A stretch of DNA of 5,049 nt from Deltaproteobacteria bacterium (GTDB lineage Bacteria > Bdellovibrionota > UBA1018 > UBA923), in the NCBI GenBank assembly GCA_016194725.1, contig JACQAW010000285.1, positions 1 to 5,049 on the forward strand, written 5' to 3'. The notes beneath the pieces are model-generated. The model did no database searches, was not told the DNA's origin, and worked only from the letters and a program-made list of their open reading frames with translations. The stretch's first letter is position 1. Each line of letters begins with the position of its first letter. Of the stretch, positions 1-5,049 are shown in pieces. The translations under genes were made by a program, and so were the position numbers.

Positions 1-983
1 CCCAGCCGTACAGGGATATTGTACCCATCAGCTTCATCCTGAATGAACTGCCCATACCCACCCCAGTCCGTCAGCACTGCCGGAACTCCACACATCAAGG
101 CCTCCGCGGGAGACATTCCGAAATCCTCATCATGATGCAGGCTTGGGCTGATGAATACGTCTGCGGCGTTGTAGAGCTCTGCCAGGTCATCGGCTGCAAG
201 ATTGCCAACGAATTGAGTCCGCCTGCGTGCGTAAGGCGTCAATGCCTGCAGCGAGGCCTGGAGCAGATTCGCGTAGGCGGCAGCACAGGGCTTCTTTTGA
301 AACAGCGGAACTCCCAGCTCATCAACCGCGCCTGCGACGAAAAAATACGCATTCGGACTCATTCTTTGCATCATGTCGCCGATAAGCCTTACCATCTGCA
401 CCGAATTTTTTTGAACGCTGAGTCGCCCCGTATAGACTATGACACTCGCGCGGCGCCCTACCTTGAAAAGTTTGCGTGTTCGATTGCGCAATTCGGCAGA
501 TGGGTAAAACTGCTTGGAGTCGACGGGAAACGCTGCGGTGAATACACTTGCTGAGCCGGGCTTTAAAAAATTCCGTACCAGAACTGTCTGCCGCGGAGAG
601 GCTGTTACAAACGCCACCTGATAACGACGAAGTAAAAAATCCAAACTCATCCACTGAAACGGATAAATCGTGAAATCGCCATAGACGTGAAAAACCACTT
701 TCGGGCGAGGCAGGTCATTCCAAAGCACATCGATCGCATGAATCAGAGGCGCCGGATGGGGCAGGTGATCGAGAAAGACAATGGTCGTAGGCCGGAACTC
801 GAAAATTTGCCGGGCAAGTTCGAGTGTCCCCACTCGGGAGTTCTCCTCGGGAAAGCCGAAGTAGGTCACACAGTCGCCCGCCGCAAGTCCATACGCCTTA
901 CGCAGATTCGCCGATATGCTTTGGCAGCTTATCCAGGATAGCGACTGGTCGGCCACTACGATTGCAACTTTACCGAGCTTCAT
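1..983 (-). CDS. GT4-family glycosyltransferase, C-terminus cut by window edge
   Basis: This frame reads open from ATG at 983-981 to the left edge, giving 327 complete codons plus GG (a Gly codon), with no stop. The protein starts MKLGKVAIVV. The N-terminal half (about 1-170) is the acceptor-side Rossmann region and includes FHVYGDFT at 98-105. The C-terminal half carries the GT4 donor-binding signatures: YTGRLSVQKN at 184-193 (R187 and K192 expected to contact the nucleotide-sugar phosphates), a FVGNL strand at 258-262, and the EX7E motif EDFGMSPAE at 286-294, followed by CGVPAVLTDWGG. GT4 enzymes are retaining, cytoplasmic, GT-B-fold transferases that use NDP-sugars. Donor and acceptor cannot be read from sequence. 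No signal peptide or membrane segment is seen. Only the last helices should be missing. It lies 54 bp downstream of the radical SAM gene on the same strand, so an operon is likely. A role in surface glycan synthesis is inferred. Confidence 0.92.
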   Translation of the reverse strand, partial: MKLGKVAIVVADQSLSWISCQSISANLRKAYGLAAGDCVTYFGFPEENSRVGTLELARQIFEFRPTTIVFLDHLPHPAPLIHAIDVLWNDLPRPKVVFHVYGDFTIYPFQWMSLDFLLRRYQVAFVTASPRQTVLVRNFLKPGSASVFTAAFPVDSKQFYPSAELRNRTRKLFKVGRRASVIVYTGRLSVQKNSVQMVRLIGDMMQRMSPNAYFFVAGAVDELGVPLFQKKPCAAAYANLLQASLQALTPYARRRTQFVGNLAADDLAELYNAADVFISPSLHHDEDFGMSPAEALMCGVPAVLTDWGGYGQFIQDEADGYNIPVRL

Positions 984-987
984 AATG

Positions 988-992
988 CCTCA
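988..992 (-). promoter_or_regulatory. Ribosome binding site of the GT4 gene
   Basis: Read on the minus strand, TGAGG lies 4 bases before the ATG at 983. The spacing is short but usable, and it supports this start. The 54-bp gap to the upstream radical SAM gene shows no obvious terminator, which fits co-transcription. Confidence 0.55.
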
Positions 993-1037
993 CACTATCT
1001 ATACTGAACGAAAATTTCCAACCGATCTCTAGCGATG

Positions 1038-2399
1038 CTACGCGTTAATCAACGCTTTGCATTCATTCCAAAAATCCTTCATCTCAGGAAACGTCGACAA
1101 AAAATCAGTGCCGCGCCGGCGATCGTGCTCCTTGAAATAGAGATAAAAATCACTCCGGGAAAGCTCCATCCATTTCTGGTCGGACGGCGAGCGCATCCAT
1201 TCCAGAATCCGCCCCATTTTATCAATCTCGGCCTGACTGAAGCCATGGTCTTTCATGAAGATGATGTGCTCTTCCATCATTTTCGAATATCGAGGCGTAA
1301 GAATTTTTGCCGATTGATGCGCGGGTCCCTGGAGATGCGGAATATCCAGCAGCACCGATCGCTGATTCGAGTTGTACTTGCGCCGCACCTCAAGCACCCA
1401 TTCAAGAAATGGCCGGAAGCCCCCGACACTAAGATTATTGAAAGTGCACATGAATGCCACCTGGGCTGAAGGCAGCTCGGTCAAATAACGATCCAGATTC
1501 CGTTCGAATTGCGTGAAAACAAGCCCATGCCGAATGTATTCCGCCTGCGCGCCGTAGGCATCGATGCTTGTATGCAGCATGAACCCCTTGATTTTACCGC
1601 CAGCCAGCAGCGACTTCACGGCAGCAAGAAACCGCTCAAAATAGTTGTCAGGAATTCCAAGATTGGAGTTCAGCGACAGCTCCAGACTAGGCTGCGGATT
1701 CTGGTCGAGCCAGTCCAGCACTCTGAAGGTGTGACGCGAAAGCAGCGGTTCGCCACCCGTGATTCGAAAAAACATCAGCGTTTTGGCCAGCTCGGGCCAC
1801 CATTTCCAGAAAGCATCGACATAGGGGTTCGGCTGATCCTCGGGAATGGGCAGACGGCCCTGGCGTACCAGCCAATCCGTGTTTTGAAATTGGCCTGAGG
1901 CAAGCTTGTAAGGCCCATGCTTTTCTATCTCGGCCATCCACGTCGAACTTACGTGCGGCGAGCAGTAGCTGCACTTGAAATTGCAAAGATTGCTGAAGCT
2001 GACCTCGACATAAGTAGGGTTGATATCCGCGTCCCACGGCAGATTTTTGACTTTGTCGAAAAATGGCATGGTCCAACTGTCTACGCCACGGTAGTGCCGG
2101 TCGCTGGTCTGCCCGCCGGGGAGGTCCTCGATAGACCAGCAAATACCACACTCTTCGGGACGCTCACCCTCTAGCATCTTCTTGCGCTGCTCTTTTTTAT
2201 AGCGTGTGTTGTGCAACGCCGAAGGATTCCTTTTGATCTCGTCGAGCGGAATCTTGTGCGTATTAGGCAGGTAACAGGAATGGGTATGTCCGCTTAAAAG
2301 ATGAATCGACACGTGCATCCACTTGGCAAGACAAAAACTCGGCGAAACTGAATTCAGCTTTTCGCGCATTTCCTTGAGCTTGTCGATATCACCAAACAT
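1038..2399 (-). CDS. Twitch-domain-containing radical SAM protein
   Basis: A complete 453-residue protein. The radical SAM [4Fe-4S] motif CNFKCSYC has cysteines at 139, 143 and 146 and follows a VEVSFSNL strand. GGEPL at 215-219 is the usual SAM-binding glycine motif. Before the SAM core there are four cysteines at 23, 42, 84 and 87, in the settings PSFCLAKW, HSCYLPN and ECGICW, with the conserved-looking stretch NPSALHNTRYKKEQRKKML between them. This matches my memory of the family whose cluster-binding twitch domain is N-terminal rather than a C-terminal SPASM. An auxiliary Fe-S cluster is therefore likely. Such proteins recur in polysaccharide loci, but no reaction is established that I can name. 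The start at 2399 is chosen because the family-like region begins about residue 22. No clear Shine-Dalgarno is seen before it, so M11 cannot be fully excluded. It is probably the first gene of an operon with the GT4 gene, and is divergent from the methylthiotransferase-like gene. Confidence 0.93.
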   Translation of the reverse strand: MFGDIDKLKEMREKLNSVSPSFCLAKWMHVSIHLLSGHTHSCYLPNTHKIPLDEIKRNPSALHNTRYKKEQRKKMLEGERPEECGICWSIEDLPGGQTSDRHYRGVDSWTMPFFDKVKNLPWDADINPTYVEVSFSNLCNFKCSYCSPHVSSTWMAEIEKHGPYKLASGQFQNTDWLVRQGRLPIPEDQPNPYVDAFWKWWPELAKTLMFFRITGGEPLLSRHTFRVLDWLDQNPQPSLELSLNSNLGIPDNYFERFLAAVKSLLAGGKIKGFMLHTSIDAYGAQAEYIRHGLVFTQFERNLDRYLTELPSAQVAFMCTFNNLSVGGFRPFLEWVLEVRRKYNSNQRSVLLDIPHLQGPAHQSAKILTPRYSKMMEEHIIFMKDHGFSQAEIDKMGRILEWMRSPSDQKWMELSRSDFYLYFKEHDRRRGTDFLSTFPEMKDFWNECKALINA

Positions 2400-2515
2400 A
2401 TTGCGAGATGCTAATCGATTGCCAGCCGCGCGACAACAGCGAAGACCAGTTCAAATGCACCTGTGCCAGAATCAACATCTGACTTTTCGCGGGCCCGAGG
2501 AACTAAGCCCTATGA

Positions 2516-2534
2516 ATAGCTCGGATAGAGCTAT
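2516..2534. repeat. Perfect 7-bp inverted repeat in divergent intergenic region
   Basis: ATAGCTC (2516-2522) and GAGCTAT (2528-2534) are perfect inverted arms separated by GGATA. The repeat ends 23 bases before the start codon of the methylthiotransferase-like gene and 12 bases before its ribosome binding site. It could be a regulator operator or a short 5'-UTR hairpin. It could also be chance, since an arm of this length is not rare. No convincing -35/-10 pair was found around it on either strand. Confidence 0.4.
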
Positions 2535-2546
2535 AAACTGGTGGTT

Positions 2547-2550
2547 AGGA
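2547..2550 (+). promoter_or_regulatory. Ribosome binding site of the methylthiotransferase-like gene
   Basis: AGGA lies 7 bases before the ATG at 2558. This good spacing decides the start, and the protein then begins directly with the first strand of the family's N-terminal domain (GKLFYSQSYGC). Confidence 0.65.
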
Positions 2551-2557
2551 TACCGTT

Positions 2558-3655
2558 ATGGGAAAATTATTTTACTCGCAGAGCTACGGTTGTTTTACGC
2601 GACGAATCGAAAGTGCCACGATTGAGCGGTATTTGACAATCTGCGGTTGGACTCCGGGGCCCTTGGCAGACGCGGACCTTATCGTCGTTTCCTCGTGCGC
2701 GGTAACTCAAAACAATATCGATGCTTCCATGGAGTGCGTGCGCAAGATCATGGACGAGAAAAAGCCCGCGGCGAAAATGATCGTCACCGGCTGCTTACCC
2801 GGGGCTGATCGCGCGCGTCTGGAGACCATTTTTGACGGTCCTGTGCTGAGTCCTTACAACCTTCATGAGCTCGAGCAACTGATCAACTCCAATGTGCCTT
2901 TTGACCTGCCGGTCTCGGATCATTTTCCGAAGCTCACAAGCGGACCCTTTCACCAGCCAAATTCGTTTGTAATCCGCACAAATTATGGCTGCGGTCATTT
3001 CTGCAGTTTCTGCGGCATACGGAAGGTCTACCCAAAAATCAGGAGCCGTTCGATTGCCTCGATCACCGAGGAACTTGCGCGCGAGACGAGCGAAAAATTT
3101 GTAGAGGGTATCGTACTTGCTTCCGAGGATCTTACCGCCTATGGCAAGGATATCGGCACCAACCTGCTTTCCCTTCTTTCGGCGATCTCCGATCTCGGTC
3201 TCAAGCAAAAGATCGCCTTGCCCCGCATACATCCGGACTATGTCCTGGCGAATCAAGAAAAGTTTCTTGAATTTTTCACGAAGAATCAGTTCAGCTTCAT
3301 TGGCCTGGTTCTAAACTCGGGTTCGCCACATGTGCTTAATATCATGCGTCGCCGATATGATGTCGACCGAGCCGTCGAGCTTATGAACAAGATAAGGCGG
3401 GTCAGCCCAAAGACCATCATTTCCAGCGACTGCATCATCGGTCATCCGGGAGAAACCGAGGAGGATTTTCGGTTGAGCATCAGGCTCTTTATAGAAGCTC
3501 CTCTTGACCTGGTCCATACCGCGAAATTCTCATTGATCAGAGGGACGCCAGCGGAATCCTTAGCTGACCATGTGCCCCAGGAGGTGATCGAGGAGCGTTT
3601 TCGCAGGTTCGTGGACACCTTTTCCGTTTTACGGCCCGAAACCCATATCGCTTGA
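2558..3655 (+). CDS. MiaB/RimO-like radical SAM methylthiotransferase without TRAM domain
   Basis: A 365-residue protein with the first two domains of the methylthiotransferase family. The N-terminal UPF0004-type domain (about 1-110) has the three auxiliary-cluster cysteines C12 (SYGC), C47 (VSSCAVT) and C79 (VTGCLPG). The radical SAM core has C145, C149 and C152 (GCGHFCSFC) followed by the family's RSR (162-164). Further family hallmarks are SEDLTAYG at 189-196, LNSGSPHVLNIMRRRY at 252-267 (QSGS in typical members) and IIGHPGETEEDF at 293-304. Known members put a methylthio group on tRNA A37 (MiaB, MtaB) or on S12 Asp (RimO), using two SAM molecules and two [4Fe-4S] clusters. The protein stops after ERFRRFVDTF, where the substrate-binding TRAM domain of about 60-70 residues should begin. 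The Asn of the usual GCxxN motif is replaced by Arg15. It is flanked by glycosyltransferase-like and radical SAM genes and is the only plus-strand gene here. The substrate is unknown; a sulfur or methylthio insertion into a non-RNA target is inferred. Confidence 0.88.
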   Translation: MGKLFYSQSYGCFTRRIESATIERYLTICGWTPGPLADADLIVVSSCAVTQNNIDASMECVRKIMDEKKPAAKMIVTGCLPGADRARLETIFDGPVLSPYNLHELEQLINSNVPFDLPVSDHFPKLTSGPFHQPNSFVIRTNYGCGHFCSFCGIRKVYPKIRSRSIASITEELARETSEKFVEGIVLASEDLTAYGKDIGTNLLSLLSAISDLGLKQKIALPRIHPDYVLANQEKFLEFFTKNQFSFIGLVLNSGSPHVLNIMRRRYDVDRAVELMNKIRRVSPKTIISSDCIIGHPGETEEDFRLSIRLFIEAPLDLVHTAKFSLIRGTPAESLADHVPQEVIEERFRRFVDTFSVLRPETHIA

Positions 3656-3840
3656 CAGGAAATCAGCAACCAGCTTGGCTCCGGCCGAATTGCATGCGGT
3701 CTTGTGGTGGGAGGAACCGGGCTCTGGCTGCCGTTCGACGCCGCGCGCTGAAGTTGGCTGATGCGGATGCGTTGGGCACATGGAATTAGAATAACAGGAC
3801 TCTCGCGCAAAGAAGAGCTGCGATCGTGTCGTTGACCTGT
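3656..3840. other. Convergent intergenic region, no recognised terminator
   Basis: These 185 bases separate the 3' ends of two convergent genes. I see no GC-rich hairpin followed by a T-run on either strand, no tRNA-like fold and no repeat. The first 93 bases remain open in the frame of the upstream gene, to a second TGA at 3749-3751. The encoded tail begins QEISNQLGSGR and ends LWLPFDAAR. This may be a relic of a longer C-terminus or chance. Confidence 0.4.
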
Positions 3841-5049
3841 CTATCGTCTAAACTCCCGAGGACGTACCCCGGCGTAAAGGCGAGGATTCAGGCGAAACAC
3901 GCAAAACATTCGGCCCTTCACGACGAGTTCCCAGTTCGCGGCCATCCACTTTCGAATCGGGGATGGAAACCTGGGAGCTTTGCAGTAAGCGATGATCTGT
4001 GGATTCGCTCGAATGATCTCTGCCTGCAAGCGCGGCTCGAAGCCTCCGCTCTCTCGCCCCCAGCCTGCCAGCCAGTCAAAAGAGATCGGGCTTTGTCGAT
4101 CGGTTTCAAAAAAGAAAAGCGAAAACACTTCAGCCAGCACCACAGGTCGATCACCATCTCGTCGCAATTCATCAGAAATTTCTTTGAGCTCGGCCAGGTA
4201 AGCATAGTCTTCGGCACTGGCGTACAAGGTGCCAATCTTCGGAAAAAGCCTTCCGATGTCATGGACCATTTCACGCCGTGGGCCCCACGCCGTTTCCTGG
4301 GCTCGCTGAACGAAGATCGCGGTAACCAGAACGGCACCCATCGCCATGGCGGTCGAGAGACGCCTTTGCGACAATGTAAGCCTGAAGTCCTTCAATCTCG
4401 AAAAAATGATCCAGGCAAGCGGGGCCACCGAGAACAGGCAGGTAATCCAGGTCCAGGAAATAGATGATGCCCACGCTGAAACGAGGACAAAGACTTCATA
4501 AGCCAAAAGAGTCTCATCCACTTTTTCGCCGTTGCACGCACGCAGAAGCGTCGGCGCGACAAGTCCGGCAATGAGCCAAAACACGAGCGTGCCGGTGACC
4601 GCCTGCTGATAAACGCTCAATACCACGGCTAAACTGCCCAGCACCACCCAGGGCGCCGCCAGTACAACCAACGCAAGCCGAGGGAAGCGCTCGCTGATCC
4701 ATCGTGGCGCCCCCAGCAGCATGCCGACGCAGACCATGAGCACATTTTGCGGAAATGGCCTGAGATAATATTCGCAGGTCACCGAGAAGACGTCTGAAAG
4801 TTTAGATTTCATCGCGATTTGAAAAACGAAGTCACTCAGTGCGTGGTTCCTGCCCAATACGAGCACAACGCCGCCGAGTACCGCAGCAGGCGGCAGAACA
4901 GTCGCCAAAACCAGCGAGACTCTCCTCTTGCGCTCAAACACCGCGAATACCAAGAGCAGGGTAAGTAGCGGCAGGAAGTTTTGTTTTGCCAGGAGGGAGC
5001 ATGTAAAGGCGAGTGCCGCGAATATTCGCGCGCCACAGGCGCCATACAA
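3841..5049 (-). CDS. Polytopic membrane protein, GT-C (family 39-like) glycosyltransferase candidate, N-terminus outside window
   Basis: The frame is open from the right window edge to TAG at 3843-3841, giving 402 residues. The codon at the edge (TTG) is most likely an internal Leu, not a start. Hydrophobic segments lie at about 9-37, 44-65, 101-115, 124-147, 150-169, 181-217 (probably two) and 232-247. A soluble C-terminal region of about 155 residues follows, containing RLFPKIGTLYASAEDY and ending with a basic tail. LLAKQNF at the end of a membrane segment recalls the K-Q/T motif in a loop of family 39-like transferases, and the layout (many helices, then a soluble tail) fits GT-C enzymes, which use polyprenyl-phosphate sugars on the outer membrane face. 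The catalytic acidic residues of such enzymes lie in the first external loop, which is missing here, so the function is inference. Alternatives are another envelope membrane protein or an uncharacterised dolichyl-phosphate-mannose-mannosyltransferase-like protein. It converges on the methylthiotransferase-like gene. Confidence 0.8.
   Translation of the reverse strand: MYGACGARIFAALAFTCSLLAKQNFLPLLTLLLVFAVFERKRRVSLVLATVLPPAAVLGGVVLVLGRNHALSDFVFQIAMKSKLSDVFSVTCEYYLRPFPQNVLMVCVGMLLGAPRWISERFPRLALVVLAAPWVVLGSLAVVLSVYQQAVTGTLVFWLIAGLVAPTLLRACNGEKVDETLLAYEVFVLVSAWASSISWTWITCLFSVAPLAWIIFSRLKDFRLTLSQRRLSTAMAMGAVLVTAIFVQRAQETAWGPRREMVHDIGRLFPKIGTLYASAEDYAYLAELKEISDELRRDGDRPVVLAEVFSLFFFETDRQSPISFDWLAGWGRESGGFEPRLQAEIIRANPQIIAYCKAPRFPSPIRKWMAANWELVVKGRMFCVFRLNPRLYAGVRPREFRR

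Noticed and set aside
132..554. Plus-strand 140-codon open frame and a minus-strand frame at 322-654
   Set aside because: Both lie inside the GT4 gene, whose minus-strand frame has clear family motifs. The translations of these frames show no recognisable domain.
2408..2440. Possible minus-strand promoter TTGTCG-N17-TAGCAT before the twitch radical SAM gene
   Set aside because: Each hexamer matches only 4 of 6 consensus bases, and the -10 would fall about 10 bases from the start codon, leaving almost no leader.
2795..3256. Minus-strand 153-codon open frame
   Set aside because: It lies wholly antisense to the motif-rich radical SAM core of the methylthiotransferase-like gene, so it is a shadow frame.
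3442..3810. Minus-strand 122-codon frame covering much of the 3' intergenic gap
   Set aside because: Most of it is antisense to the methylthiotransferase-like gene and no domain or good ribosome binding site supports it.
3794..3840. ACAGG...CCTGT and nearby TCGC...GCGA pairings as a bidirectional terminator
   Set aside because: The arms are 4-5 bp with long loops and no T-run follows on either strand.
3826..4467. Plus-strand 213-codon open frame
   Set aside because: It overlaps the membrane protein on the opposite strand. The translation is low in coherent hydrophobic or domain structure, while the opposite strand gives a clean series of membrane helices.
5047..5049. TTG at the right edge as the start codon of the membrane protein
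   Set aside because: The frame simply runs off the window. The region already reads as membrane-protein interior, and the N-terminal part expected for this type is missing.

Overview
The window is dense bacterial protein-coding DNA of moderate GC content. It has no rRNA, tRNA, CRISPR array, insertion sequence or phage signature that I can see. The gene types (a GT4-type glycosyltransferase, a polytopic GT-C-like membrane protein and two radical SAM enzymes) suggest part of a surface-polysaccharide or cell-envelope glycan locus. The host is probably a Gram-negative or environmental bacterium. Nothing in the sequence fixes the taxon.

Layout from left to right: (1) 1-983, minus strand, a GT4-family glycosyltransferase cut at its C-terminus by the window edge; (2) 1038-2399, minus strand, a radical SAM protein with an N-terminal cysteine-rich (twitch-type) region. 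It lies 54 bp upstream of the glycosyltransferase and is probably co-transcribed with it; (3) 2400-2557, a short divergent intergenic region with a perfect 7-bp inverted repeat; (4) 2558-3655, plus strand, a MiaB/RimO-like methylthiotransferase that has both cysteine triads but no C-terminal TRAM domain; (5) 3656-3840, a convergent intergenic stretch with no recognisable terminator, whose first 93 bases stay open in the frame of the upstream gene; (6) 3841-5049, minus strand, the C-terminal 402 residues of a multi-spanning membrane protein resembling GT-C (family 39-like) glycosyltransferases, with its N-terminus outside the window.

A plausible combined role is synthesis of a glycan or glycoconjugate: the GT4 enzyme transfers a sugar in the cytoplasm, the membrane protein would act on lipid-linked sugar, and the two radical SAM enzymes would carry out unusual radical modifications, possibly including sulfur or methylthio insertion. 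The enzyme families are well supported by motifs. The joint pathway is inference from proximity only. The most interesting point is the TRAM-less methylthiotransferase homologue beside a twitch-type radical SAM protein among glycosyltransferases, which suggests a substrate other than tRNA or ribosomal protein S12.
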